A stretch of 64,000 nt of DNA from Bradyrhizobium sp. BRP22 (GTDB lineage: Bacteria; Pseudomonadota; Alphaproteobacteria; Rhizobiales; Xanthobacteraceae): contig NZ_JADYVX010000002.1 in assembly GCF_020194175.1 (NCBI RefSeq), positions 372,001 to 436,000 of the forward strand, written 5' to 3'. This document shows positions 7,191 through 15,366 of this stretch, piece after piece. The notes beneath the pieces were generated by a model that had not been told where the DNA came from, searched no databases, and saw nothing but the letters and a program-made list of their open reading frames with translations. The stretch's first letter is position 1. Every line of letters begins with the position of its first letter. Position numbers and translations under genes: made by a program.

Positions 7191-8078
7191 TTATTTTCCG
7201 GCGAGCGCCCTAACGTGCTGGATAATTCCGGAAAAGTCGACCCCGCCGTGACCAGCCGCATCGAACGCCTGGTAGATCTCCTGCGCGTGCTTGCCGAGCG
7301 GCGTCACCGCGCCGGCGGTGTTGGCAGCATCCTGCGCCAGCGTCAGATCCTTCACCATCAGATTCGCGGCAAAGCCGGGCTTGTAACCGTTATTGGCGGG
7401 CGAGGTCGGAACCGGGCCTGGCACCGGGCAATAGGTCGTCAGCGACCAGCACTGGCCTGACGAGGTCGAGGCGACGTCGAACAGCGCCTGATGCGAGAGC
7501 CCGAGCTTCTCAGCGAGCACGAAGGCCTCGCCGACGCCGATCATCGAAATACCCAGGATCATGTTGTTGCAGATCTTGGCCGCCTGGCCCGCGCCGCCGA
7601 CGCCGCAATGCACGATCTTCTTGCCCATGTTTTCCAGCACGGGCTTGGCCGCGGCGAATGCCGCCTCCTCGCCGCCGCACATGAAGGTGAGCGTCGCGGC
7701 CTTGGCGCCGCCGGTGCCGCCGGAGACGGGCGCATCCACCGACAACACGCCATGCTTGGCCGCCAGCGCATGCGCCTCTCTCGCGCTTTCAACATCGATG
7801 GTCGAGCTGTCGATGATGAGCGCATCCTCGGCCACCGCAGGCAGGACCTCGTTCCACACCGAGAGCACGTGCTTGCCGGCCGGCAGCATGGTGATGACGA
7901 TCTCGGCGCCCTTCACCGCGGCAACGCTGCTTTCCGCGATCGCAGCGCCGTCGCTCTGGGCCTGATTGCGCAACGCCGCGACCAGGTCGAAGGCGGTCAC
8001 CTTGTGGCCGGCCTTCACCAAGTTGGCGGCCATCGGGCCGCCCATGTTGCCGAGACCAATGAATGCGATCGTTGCCAT
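7191..8078 (-). CDS. mmsB: 3-hydroxyisobutyrate dehydrogenase
   Basis: 295 residues. The N-terminal NAD-binding motif is IAFIGLGNMGGPMAANL and the substrate signature is DAPVSGGTGGAKAATL. The catalytic lysine region is GQAAKICNN, and the C-terminal KDLTLAQDAA is typical of this beta-hydroxyacid dehydrogenase. It oxidises 3-hydroxyisobutyrate to methylmalonate semialdehyde in valine breakdown. GGGGAGGAC lies just before ATG 8078. It is the last gene of mmsA-acyl-CoA dehydrogenase-hydrolase-mmsB, 25 bp after the hydrolase gene. That context makes this assignment firmer than for a lone family member. Confidence 0.93.
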   Translation of the reverse strand: MATIAFIGLGNMGGPMAANLVKAGHKVTAFDLVAALRNQAQSDGAAIAESSVAAVKGAEIVITMLPAGKHVLSVWNEVLPAVAEDALIIDSSTIDVESAREAHALAAKHGVLSVDAPVSGGTGGAKAATLTFMCGGEEAAFAAAKPVLENMGKKIVHCGVGGAGQAAKICNNMILGISMIGVGEAFVLAEKLGLSHQALFDVASTSSGQCWSLTTYCPVPGPVPTSPANNGYKPGFAANLMVKDLTLAQDAANTAGAVTPLGKHAQEIYQAFDAAGHGGVDFSGIIQHVRALAGK

Positions 8079-8103
8079 CTCGATGTCCTCCCCGTCCTGT
8101 CTT

Positions 8104-9180
8104 CTATTTATCGAATGTCAGCTCATCGGCGCCGATCTCGGCGAAATATGGCGCGAGCATTTCCGCCGTCACGTCCTCGACGCGCGGCGGCGACCACTTT
8201 GGATTGCGGTCCTTGTCGATCACGGCGGCACGCACGCCCTCGCGGAAATCGTCGCTGGCGAACACGGCGAGCGCGGCGCGATATTCCCGCACCAGACATT
8301 CCTCGAGCGAGGATGCAGCGCGCGCCAGCCGCAGCAGCTTCAGCGTCACCACCATGCCGCGCGGCGATTTCTCATTCAGCACCTTCAGCGTCGACAGCGC
8401 GAATTCGGAGCCGTCGCGCTGCAGCGATGCGATAATGTCTTCCATGCGATCATGCGCGAACCAGGCATCGATCTTGGGCTGCAGCGCCGCAACAGGACCC
8501 GACGTCTCGCCGGTCGCAAAGCTTGCGATCAGCTTCCTGACCTCGGCATGTGTCACGCCGGCGCCGAGTTTCGTCAGCGCCTCGCGCAGTTCAGGCAGTT
8601 TCGACGACGGCACCACGACGTCGGCAAATTTCGCATAGATCGCGTCGGGCCCGTTCATGGTCTGCCCGGTCAGGCCAAAATAGGCACCGAGTTCGCCCGG
8701 TGAACGCGACAACAGCCAGGTGCCGCCGACATCGGGAAAAAAGCCGAGGCCGACTTCCGGCATTGCCAGCTTGGTGCGCTCGGTGACGACACGGTGCGAG
8801 CTGTGGCCGGACAGGCCGACGCCGCCGCCCATCACCAGCCCATCGATGAACGCGACATAGGGCTTCGGATATTTCGCGATCCGCGCGTCCATGACATATT
8901 CCTGGCGCCAGAACCGCTTGCCGAGATCGCCTCCGACCTTGGAGCTCTCATAGAGTCCGCGAATGTCGCCGCCGGCACACAGGCCGCGCTCGCCGGCGCC
9001 TTCCAGCAGCACGACAGCAACGGCAGGATCGGCTTCGAACCGGTCCAGCGCCGCGTCGATACCCTCGGACATCTCCAGCGTCATGGCGTTGATCGCCTTG
9101 GGACGATTGAGCCGGATGACGCCCGCCGCGCCTTCGCGGCGAACGATCAGGTCGCCCTCACCCTGTACAGCAGCGTTCAT
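8104..9180 (-). CDS. 3-hydroxyisobutyryl-CoA hydrolase
   Basis: 358 residues from ATG 9180, which overlaps the stop of the upstream dehydrogenase as ATGA. It has the crotonase fold of the longer HIBCH subfamily: oxyanion-hole segments RGLCAGGDIRGLYE and LVMGGGVGLS, then PEVGLGFFPDVGGTWLLSR with the conserved acid and Asp. The extra C-terminal ~100 residues, ending SPPRVEDVTAEMLAPYF, are typical of HIBCH rather than of plain enoyl-CoA hydratases. It releases free 3-hydroxyisobutyrate from its CoA ester, preventing loss through methacrylyl-CoA. Longer in-frame upstream extensions lie inside the dehydrogenase gene and are rejected. Confidence 0.9.
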   Translation of the reverse strand: MNAAVQGEGDLIVRREGAAGVIRLNRPKAINAMTLEMSEGIDAALDRFEADPAVAVVLLEGAGERGLCAGGDIRGLYESSKVGGDLGKRFWRQEYVMDARIAKYPKPYVAFIDGLVMGGGVGLSGHSSHRVVTERTKLAMPEVGLGFFPDVGGTWLLSRSPGELGAYFGLTGQTMNGPDAIYAKFADVVVPSSKLPELREALTKLGAGVTHAEVRKLIASFATGETSGPVAALQPKIDAWFAHDRMEDIIASLQRDGSEFALSTLKVLNEKSPRGMVVTLKLLRLARAASSLEECLVREYRAALAVFASDDFREGVRAAVIDKDRNPKWSPPRVEDVTAEMLAPYFAEIGADELTFDK

Positions 9181-10322
9181 CGCGCTCCCTCGATCATCTT
9201 CCGCGCCACGATCAGCCGCATGATCTCGTTGGTGCCTTCCAGGATCTGGTGCACGCGCAAGTCGCGCACGATCTTCTCGACGCCGTATTCGCTGAGGTAA
9301 CCGTAACCGCCGTGCAGTTGCAGCGCCTGGTTGGCGACGTCGAAGCCGACATCGGTGCCAAAGCGTTTTGCCATCGCGCAGAGCTTGGTCGCCTCGGGAT
9401 CCTTGCGATCGAGCGCGGCAGCAGCGCGCCACAGGAAGGTGCGCGCGGCCTCGAGTTCGGTCGCCATGTCGGCGACACGGAATTGCAGCGCCTGGAATTC
9501 GTCGAGCCGCTTCCCGAATGCCTTGCGGTCCTTCATGTAGGCCAGCGCCTTGTCGAGCGCGCTCTGCGCGCCGCCGAGCGAGCAGGCTGCAATGTTGAGC
9601 CGGCCACCATCGAGCCCAGCCATCGCGATCTTGAAGCCGATGCCCTCCTCGCCGAGCCGGTTCTCGACCGGCACGCGGGCGTTCTCGAAGATCACCGCGC
9701 GGGTCGGCTGCGCGTTCCAGCCCATCTTGCGCTCATTGGCGCCGAGCGAAAGGCCGGGCGTGTCGGCGGGAATCACGAGTGTCGAGATGCCGCCGGGACC
9801 GTCGTCGCCGGTCCTGACCATCACGACATAAAGGTCACCACCGCCGGCGCCCGAGATGAACTGCTTCTGCCCGTTCAGCACGTAATGATCGCCGTCACGT
9901 ACCGCGCGCGTGCGCAGCGCCGCCGCATCGGAGCCCGAACCCGGCTCGGTCAGGCAATAGCTCGCGAGCAGCTCCATGGTGCAGAGCTTCGGCAGCCATT
10001 TCTGGCGCTGGGCATCAGTGCCGAAGGCATCGATCATCCAGGACGCCATGTTGTGGATGGAGATGTAGGCCGACACGGTCGGACAGCCGGTCGCGAGCGC
10101 CTCGAAGATCAGCGCCGCGTCGAACCGCGTCATCGCGGAGCCGCCGACGTCGTCCCTGATATAGATGCCGCCGATGCCAAGGGCTGCCGCCTCGCGCATC
10201 ACCTCGACGGGAAAATACTTCTCCTCGTCCCAGCGCAGCGCATGCGGCGCGATCTTCTCCGCCGCAAACGCCCGCGCCATGTCCCTGACGGCGATCTGGT
10301 CCTCGTTGAGAGCGAACTGCAT
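9177..10322 (-). CDS. Isobutyryl-CoA dehydrogenase-like acyl-CoA dehydrogenase
   Basis: 381 residues from ATG 10322 (MQFALNEDQIAVRDMARAF). FAD-contact motifs are SYCLTEPGSGSDAAAL and GQKQFISGA. The C-terminal ALQLHGGYGYLSEYGVEKI is followed by the catalytic-base motif LEGTNEIMR. Position between mmsA and the hydrolase points to isobutyryl-CoA to methacrylyl-CoA, passing electrons to ETF. A GTG at 10346 overlapping the mmsA stop (GTGA) would add eight residues. ATG 10322 is preferred because AGAGGCGGG precedes it and MQFAL is the usual family start. The 3' end overlaps the hydrolase start by 4 bases. Confidence 0.88.
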   Translation of the reverse strand: MQFALNEDQIAVRDMARAFAAEKIAPHALRWDEEKYFPVEVMREAAALGIGGIYIRDDVGGSAMTRFDAALIFEALATGCPTVSAYISIHNMASWMIDAFGTDAQRQKWLPKLCTMELLASYCLTEPGSGSDAAALRTRAVRDGDHYVLNGQKQFISGAGGGDLYVVMVRTGDDGPGGISTLVIPADTPGLSLGANERKMGWNAQPTRAVIFENARVPVENRLGEEGIGFKIAMAGLDGGRLNIAACSLGGAQSALDKALAYMKDRKAFGKRLDEFQALQFRVADMATELEAARTFLWRAAAALDRKDPEATKLCAMAKRFGTDVGFDVANQALQLHGGYGYLSEYGVEKIVRDLRVHQILEGTNEIMRLIVARKMIEGAR

Positions 10323-10342
10323 CGCGCCCGCCTCTGACGAGG

Positions 10343-11839
10343 TCACTTCATCGTCGGGATCGAGAACTCCGCGCCCTCCTTGACGCCGGACGGCCAGCGC
10401 GAGGTCACCGTCTTGGTCTTGGTGTAGAAGCGGATCGAATCCGGGCCATGCTGGTTGAGATCGCCGAAGCCCGACTTCTTCCAGCCGCCGAAGGTGTAAT
10501 AGGCGATCGGCACCGGGATCGGCACGTTGATGCCGACCATGCCGACATTCACCTTGGCGGCGAAGTCGCGCGCCGCATCGCCGTCGCGGGTGAAGATGGC
10601 GACGCCGTTGCCGTAGTCGTGATCGGACGGCAGCGCCAACGCTTCGTTGTAATCATGCGCGCGCACCACCGACAGCACCGGGCCGAAGATCTCTTCCTTG
10701 TAGATCCGCATGTCCTTGGTGACGTTGTCGAACAGCGAGCCGCCGAGATAGAAGCCGTTCTCGTAGCCCTGCATCTTGAAGCCGCGGCCGTCGACCGCAA
10801 GCGTCGCGCCTTCCTTGATGCCGATGTCGATATAGCCTTTCACCTTCTCGACCGCCTCGCGCGTCACCAGTGGGCCGTAATCGGCGGAGGGATCGATCGA
10901 GGTGCCGACCTTCAGGCTCTCCACGCGCGGGATCAGCTTTTCCATGAGACGATCGGCGGTCGTCTTGCCGACCGGAACGGCGACCGAGACAGCCATGCAG
11001 CGCTCGCCGGCGGAGCCGTAGCCGGCGCCGATCAGCGCGTCGACCGCCTGATCCATGTCGGCGTCGGGCATCACGATGGCGTGGTTCTTGGCGCCGCCGA
11101 AGCACTGGCAGCGCTTGCCGGTCGCGGCCGCGCGCTCATAGATGTATTGCGCGATCGGCGAGGAGCCGACGAAGCCGATGGCCTTGATGTCGGGATCGTC
11201 GAGGATGGCGTCGACCGCTTCCTTGTCACCGTTGACGACGTTGAGGATGCCCGGCGGCAGGCCGGCTTCGATCATCAGTTCCGCCAGCCGCATCGGGACG
11301 CCGGGATCGCGCTCGGAGGGCTTCAGGATGAACGCGTTGCCGCAGGCGATCGCAGGCGCGAACTTCCACATCGGGATCATCGCGGGGAAATTGAACGGCG
11401 TGATGCCGGCGACCACGCCGAGCGGCTGGCGCAGCGAATAGATGTCGATGCCGGGGCCGGCACCTTCGGTATATTCACCCTTCATCAGATGCGGGATACC
11501 GCAGGCGAACTCGACCACTTCCAGCCCGCGCTGGATGTCGCCCTTGGCGTCGGGAACAGTCTTGCCGTGCTCGCGCGCCAAGAGTTCGGCAAGCTTGTCG
11601 TAGTCGCGCTGCACCAGTTCCAGGAACTTCATCATCACGCGGGCGCGGCGCTGCGGATTGGTCGCGGCCCATTCCGGCTGAGCGGCCTTGGCATTCTCGA
11701 CCGCGGCGCGCAGTTCGGCCTTCGAGGCCAGCGCCACCTTGGCCTGCACATCGCCGGTCATCGGCTCGAAGACGTCGGCCGTCCGGCCCGAGGTGCCCTT
11801 GACCTCCTTGCCGCCGATGAAATGTCCGATTGAGCGCAT
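10343..11839 (-). CDS. mmsA: Methylmalonate-semialdehyde dehydrogenase (CoA-acylating)
   Basis: 498 residues from ATG 11839, with GGGAGG 6 bases upstream. This is an aldehyde dehydrogenase fold with ITPFNFPAMIPMWKF (the Asn is N150), the nucleotide region QCFGGAKNHAIV and the nucleophile in GSAGERCMA (about C281). The position of the general-base Glu of hydrolytic aldehyde dehydrogenases is occupied by the GGAKNH sequence, as in CoA-dependent family members. It converts methylmalonate (or malonate) semialdehyde with CoA and NAD to propionyl-CoA (or acetyl-CoA) and CO2. It is the first gene of the valine operon, divergent from a LysR gene. The longer in-frame start at 11983 reads through a repeat and is rejected. 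Confidence 0.93.
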   Translation of the reverse strand: MRSIGHFIGGKEVKGTSGRTADVFEPMTGDVQAKVALASKAELRAAVENAKAAQPEWAATNPQRRARVMMKFLELVQRDYDKLAELLAREHGKTVPDAKGDIQRGLEVVEFACGIPHLMKGEYTEGAGPGIDIYSLRQPLGVVAGITPFNFPAMIPMWKFAPAIACGNAFILKPSERDPGVPMRLAELMIEAGLPPGILNVVNGDKEAVDAILDDPDIKAIGFVGSSPIAQYIYERAAATGKRCQCFGGAKNHAIVMPDADMDQAVDALIGAGYGSAGERCMAVSVAVPVGKTTADRLMEKLIPRVESLKVGTSIDPSADYGPLVTREAVEKVKGYIDIGIKEGATLAVDGRGFKMQGYENGFYLGGSLFDNVTKDMRIYKEEIFGPVLSVVRAHDYNEALALPSDHDYGNGVAIFTRDGDAARDFAAKVNVGMVGINVPIPVPIAYYTFGGWKKSGFGDLNQHGPDSIRFYTKTKTVTSRWPSGVKEGAEFSIPTMK

Positions 11840-11883
11840 GAAAACCTCCCTTCGTCCCGGCCGAACGCCGATCCACACCTTTA

Positions 11884-11940
11884 GTTTCGACGCGTTTTCT
11901 TCACGCGAACCGGAATCCACTTCGCTCGAAAACGCTCTAG
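11884..11940 (-). repeat. Dispersed ~57-base repeat, family D, copy in the mmsA-lysR gap
   Basis: On the minus strand it reads AGAGCGTTTTCGAGCGAAGT, then CCGGTTCGCGTGAAGAAAAC and GCGTCGAAAC. It matches 51611-51667 at nearly every position, and its first ~20 bases recur at 16566-16585. It sits between the divergent mmsA and lysR starts, so it lies within or beside their promoters. Confidence 0.7.
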
Positions 11941-12014
11941 ATCGCTTTACAAACCCTTTTGACCCGCATTTTATGGGATTCAAGTCGGATAAATTGCACC
12001 ATAGATGTGCGGAA

Positions 12015-12926
12015 ATGCTGGATCAAGGCGGCGCGATCGACTGGGACGATTTTCGCTTCGTGCTCGCCATCGTGCGCGGCGGATCGGTCTCGGCTGCGGC
12101 AAAACAACTCGGCGTCGATCATGCCACGGTCATCCGCCGTGTCGACCGGCTGGAGCATCACCTTTCGGCGAAGCTGTTCGACCGCCGCAAGACCGGCTAT
12201 CTCCTCACCGAAGCCGGCCAGCGCGTCGCCGACAGCGCGGAGGCGATGGAATCGACCATCGTCGCCAACCAGGAGGCGGTCGGCGGCTCGCGCGCGCATC
12301 TGACCGGCACGGTGCGGATCGGCGCGCCCGATGGTTTCGGCAGCCACTTCCTCGCCTCGCGGCTGGTGAAATTCACCGACCGGTACCCCGATGTCGACCT
12401 GCAACTCGTGGCGACCGCGCGGCTGTTCAGCCTGTCGAAGCGCGAGGCCGATATCGCGATCAGCCTGTCGATGCCGAAGGAAGGCCGCATCGTCGGCCGC
12501 AAGCTGCTCGACTACAACCTCGGGCTTTACGCGGCGCCCTCCTATCTCGACCGCGCGCCGAAAATCACCGCACGAAGCGACCTGCCGAAGCATCGCTTCG
12601 TCGGCTACATCGAGGAACTGCTGTTCACGCCCGAGCTCGACTATCTGCCGCAAGTCTCGCCCAGGATCTCCGCCAAACTCCGCAGCGCCAATCTGATCGC
12701 GCAGCTCAACGCGACGATCGCGGGCTACGGCATTGCCGTGCTGCCGCATTTCATGGCGACGGCACATCCGGAACTGTCTGCCGTGCTGCCGGAGGACGTG
12801 CGGATATCACGCACCTTCTGGCTTCTGATGCACGCCGACAGCAAGAACCTCGCCCGCATCCGCGCGGTGGCGGATTATATCTACGAGACGGTGGAGGACG
12901 AGCGCGCGCTGTTCAGCGGATGCTGA
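12015..12926 (+). CDS. LysR-family regulator, divergent from the valine operon
   Basis: 303 residues from ATG 12015. The winged helix is at about 6-65, with GGSVSAAAKQLGVDHATVIR as the recognition region (WDDFRFVLAIVRGGS before it). The effector-binding domain follows (VRIGAPDGFGSHFLA, LPHFMATAHPELSAVLPEDV). ATG 11973 in the same frame would add 14 residues. The inverted repeat GCAC-N7-GTGC at 11996-12010 falls just before ATG 12015 and might be an autoregulatory site. Divergence from mmsA suggests it controls valine degradation. In other bacteria that operon is more often under AraC or GntR control, so this is inference from position. Confidence 0.85.
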   Translation: MLDQGGAIDWDDFRFVLAIVRGGSVSAAAKQLGVDHATVIRRVDRLEHHLSAKLFDRRKTGYLLTEAGQRVADSAEAMESTIVANQEAVGGSRAHLTGTVRIGAPDGFGSHFLASRLVKFTDRYPDVDLQLVATARLFSLSKREADIAISLSMPKEGRIVGRKLLDYNLGLYAAPSYLDRAPKITARSDLPKHRFVGYIEELLFTPELDYLPQVSPRISAKLRSANLIAQLNATIAGYGIAVLPHFMATAHPELSAVLPEDVRISRTFWLLMHADSKNLARIRAVADYIYETVEDERALFSGC

Positions 12927-12936
12927 ATTTGTCCAC

Positions 12937-13016
12937 CGTCATTGCGAGCGCAGCGTGCCCACCATCCACATTCGATGCAAGAAAGATGGACACGCTTCGC
13001 TTGGCCCACCCTGCAA
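12937..13016. repeat. Degenerate palindromic repeat between lysR and tetR
   Basis: The left part (GTCATTGCGAGCGCAGCGTG, then CCCACCATCC) faces the right part (GATGGACACGCTTCGCTTGG, then CCCACCCTGC). The arms are imperfect but recognisably complementary. It fills the 91-bp gap between two convergent genes. Confidence 0.5.
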
Positions 13017-13017
13017 A

Positions 13018-13635
13018 TCAGTGCGCTTTGGGGCGCGCCTTCTTCACCGCCGGCTTCGCAGCGGCGCGAGACAATACGGCGTCGCGGCCGGCGGCGAGGA
13101 TCTCGTCGGAGAATTCGCCATTGCCGGCGATGCGGGCCATCACGACGGTTCCCATCATGGTCGCGAGCGTCGCCATCGCCTGCTTGCGTGCGGTCCTGGG
13201 CGGCACGTCCAGAATCTGACCGGCGATCATGTCGATCATCCGCTCCAGCTTGGCGGCGAAGGCCTTGCGGGTCTTCGGGCTTTCGCGGGCGATCTCGGCG
13301 CCGAGCGAGGGAACCGCGCAGCCGCGGCCGGGATCGTCGCGGTGCGTCGTCGTCAGATAGGAATCGACGAGAGCCGCCAGCCGTTTCTCCGGCGGCGTGT
13401 CTTCGGCGATCTTGCGCCAGCGCTCGTTGCCGCGGTCCATGGCGTAGTTGAACGCCTCGATCACCAGCGCCTCGCGGGAATCGAAATGGGCGTAGAAGCC
13501 GCCATGGGTCAGTCCGACCTCCTTCATCAGGTCGGCGACGCCGATGCCGTGGGCGCCGCGCTCACGCAGCCTGACCGAGGCCTGTTTCACGATCCGCTCG
13601 TGGGTCTCCGCCTTGTGTTCTTTCGAATAACGCAT
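13018..13635 (-). CDS. TetR-family transcriptional regulator
   Basis: 205 residues. The helix-turn-helix is near the N-terminus: HERIVKQASVRLRERG, IGVADLMKEVGLTHGGFYAHF, then DSREALVIEAF. The ligand domain includes GRGCAVPSLGAEIARES, found in the TetR group whose members respond to acyl-CoA or electrophiles. The C-terminal tail is basic (AKPAVKKARPKAH). A candidate operator lies 13 bp before the start and another in the thioesterase/hydratase divergent gap, so control of the adjacent acyl-CoA genes and of itself is likely by position. Confidence 0.85.
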   Translation of the reverse strand: MRYSKEHKAETHERIVKQASVRLRERGAHGIGVADLMKEVGLTHGGFYAHFDSREALVIEAFNYAMDRGNERWRKIAEDTPPEKRLAALVDSYLTTTHRDDPGRGCAVPSLGAEIARESPKTRKAFAAKLERMIDMIAGQILDVPPRTARKQAMATLATMMGTVVMARIAGNGEFSDEILAAGRDAVLSRAAAKPAVKKARPKAH

Positions 13636-13647
13636 GGGTATCTCATT

Positions 13648-13675
13648 GGATGTTTCCAGTCATATAATAACATCC
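13648..13675. promoter_or_regulatory. Candidate TetR operator upstream of tetR
   Basis: GGATGTT (13648-13654) and AACATCC (13669-13675) are exact reverse complements separated by 14 AT-rich bases. They sit immediately before the tetR start on the minus strand and after the thioesterase gene. Confidence 0.45.
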
Positions 13676-13695
13676 GCCCACGAAAAAAGCTGCAT

Positions 13696-14232
13696 CTATT
13701 TCGGGCTCGCGCCCCCGATCATGGAAAAGGTCGCGGTTGCGTGCACCGCAAGCTTGCCGGCACCGTCGCGGACGAAACCTTCGGTGTAGCTGGTCTGGCG
13801 GCCAAGCTTGATCACCCTGCCTTCCGCCGTGATCGTGCCTGAACGCACCGAGAGCGGTCGCAGAAATGTGAGCTTGAGGTCGAGCGTGACCGAAGTCTGG
13901 CCGGCCGGCAACATGGTCGTAATCGAGCAACCCATCGCGGTATCGAGCAACGCCGCGGCGGTCGCGCCGTGCAGGAGACCGATGGTGTTCTCGAGGCTCT
14001 CGTCGGGATCAAGTTCCATCACGATCCGGCCGGGCTCGACGACCGCCATTTGTAAACCGATCAGCTTGGCGAATGGCGGTGGCGGCAGGATCCCGTCGCG
14101 GATTCCGCACATCGCTTCCATGCCCGACATCGCGGCAGCGACCTTCGCAGTCGGTCCAGGCGCCTGCCAATCCACCACCCGCTCGCGGCGGGATGCAGGC
14201 GAGAACAGATCGACGGTGTCAACGAAGGTCAT
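13696..14232 (-). CDS. PaaI-type thioesterase
   Basis: 178 residues with one hot-dog domain in the C-terminal two thirds. Residues IGLLHGATAAALLDTAMGCS carry the HGG-like turn of the PaaI/YbgC group (here HGA), and the sheet SVTLDLKLTFLRPL follows. About 50 N-terminal residues precede the fold. It probably hydrolyses a small or aromatic acyl-CoA. AAAGGAG lies 6 bases before ATG 14232. It is transcribed toward tetR, 60 bp away, and divergently from the enoyl-CoA hydratase. A palindrome (14247-14262) is in its promoter. Confidence 0.8.
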   Translation of the reverse strand: MTFVDTVDLFSPASRRERVVDWQAPGPTAKVAAAMSGMEAMCGIRDGILPPPPFAKLIGLQMAVVEPGRIVMELDPDESLENTIGLLHGATAAALLDTAMGCSITTMLPAGQTSVTLDLKLTFLRPLSVRSGTITAEGRVIKLGRQTSYTEGFVRDGAGKLAVHATATFSMIGGASPK

Positions 14233-14246
14233 GGCAGCTCCTTTTA

Positions 14247-14262
14247 AATGATAACCATCATT
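14247..14262. promoter_or_regulatory. Candidate operator AATGAT-AACC-ATCATT
   Basis: A perfect 6-bp inverted repeat with a 4-base spacer lies 14 bases before the thioesterase start and 80 bases before the hydratase start. It is placed where a TetR repressor could block both divergent promoters. Its sequence is not the same as the palindrome before tetR, so the link to that regulator is uncertain. Confidence 0.45.
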
Positions 14263-14341
14263 CTATCGCACGCACTGCTGCATCGCAACACCGGTCGCGC
14301 GGCGGCTTGACAAGCGCCGCCATTGTCCGGGAAGTGGCCGG

Positions 14342-15136
14342 ATGTTCCCTGCCCGAGATGATCCCATGGAAATGCTCAATCCCCATTGCGGCGTCGACCG
14401 CGATTCCCGCGGCGTGGTCCGCCTCACCATCTGCAATGCCGGCTCGCTGAACATCCTGAGCTCGGCGGTCACCGATGGCGTCCGGGACGGCTTCGAGAAG
14501 CTTGCCGGCGACCGCAACATCCGCGCGGTGATCCTGGCAGGCCAGAGCGAGAAGAGCATGATCGGCGGCGCCGACATCAAGGAGATGGCGAAGCTCGAGC
14601 AGAAATCGGCGGAAGCCTTCATCACGCGGCTGCGCGACCTCTGCGAGGCGGTGCGCCGGTTCCCGGCACCGGTCATCGCGCGAATGCCGGGCTGGTGCCT
14701 GGGCGGCGGATTGGAAGTAGCTGCAGCCTGCGATTTCCGGATCGCGGCGCATGATGCCAAGTTCGGCATGCCCGAGGTGCGCGTCGGCATCCCCTCGGTG
14801 ATCCATGCCGCGCTGTTGCCGCGGCTGATCAATTGGAGCCGCGCGCGCTGGCTGGTGATGACGGCCGAGAACATCGACGCGCCGACCGCGCTCGCGTGGG
14901 GCCTCGTCGACAAGGTCGCCAAACAAGGCGAACTCGATGCCGAAGTCGAGCACACGGTGGCGGCGCTGCTCGAATGCGGCCCCGAAGCGTTGCGCATCCA
15001 GAAGGATCTGCTGCGGCAATGGGAAGAACTGCCGCTGACGGAGTCGGTCAACCTGAGTGTCGGCGTGTTCGGAAAATCGTTCCTGACCGGAGAGCCGCAA
15101 CGGCTGATGCAGGGCTTTCTGGAGCGGAAGCGCTAG
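14342..15136 (+). CDS. Enoyl-CoA hydratase/isomerase family protein
   Basis: 264 residues, crotonase fold. Oxyanion-hole segments are SMIGGADIKEM and WCLGGGLEVAAACDF. The catalytic-acid motif is MPEVRVGIPSVIHAALLPRL with its Glu present. It probably hydrates a trans-2-enoyl-CoA. No hydratase is present in the valine operon 2.5 kb away, so methacrylyl-CoA is a possible substrate, but nothing in the sequence proves it. ATG 14342 has GGGAAG upstream; ATG 14366 is an alternative 8 codons in. It is divergent from the thioesterase gene. Confidence 0.85.
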   Translation: MFPARDDPMEMLNPHCGVDRDSRGVVRLTICNAGSLNILSSAVTDGVRDGFEKLAGDRNIRAVILAGQSEKSMIGGADIKEMAKLEQKSAEAFITRLRDLCEAVRRFPAPVIARMPGWCLGGGLEVAAACDFRIAAHDAKFGMPEVRVGIPSVIHAALLPRLINWSRARWLVMTAENIDAPTALAWGLVDKVAKQGELDAEVEHTVAALLECGPEALRIQKDLLRQWEELPLTESVNLSVGVFGKSFLTGEPQRLMQGFLERKR

Positions 15137-15150
15137 CCGCAAACGATCCT

Positions 15151-15235
15151 GTCATGTCCCGCGAAGGCGGGGCATCCAGTAACCGCAAACCGAAGTTCGG
15201 TGGTTACTGGATCATCCGCCTTCGCGGATGATGAC
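15151..15235. repeat. Palindromic repeat between hydratase and thiolase genes
   Basis: GTCATGTCCCGCGAAGGCGG at the left is mirrored by CCGCCTTCGCGGATGATGAC at the right. An inner pair is CATCCAGTAACCG and CGGTGGTTACTGGAT. The whole can fold into one long hairpin and may also end hydratase transcription. Confidence 0.7.
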
Positions 15236-15366
15236 GGCGGTGGGATAAGCGCCGGCTCATCCTTCGCACGATAATTTGTCATGCGGCCGGGGCGTTGCAA
15301 TTTTTGCGGCGCATCATATGATCAACGTCATGTGACCAAGAATCCTCCGATACCAGGGAGCCCGCC

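Noticed and set aside
12197..12502. Antisense frames in the LysR gene at 12015
   Set aside because: LysR motifs are complete on the plus strand; antisense frames are compositional shadows.
15313..15322. ATCATATGAT before the thiolase as a strong operator
   Set aside because: It is a 10-mer palindrome that can easily occur by chance, with no second copy or regulator gene next to it, so it is mentioned only in the thiolase entry.
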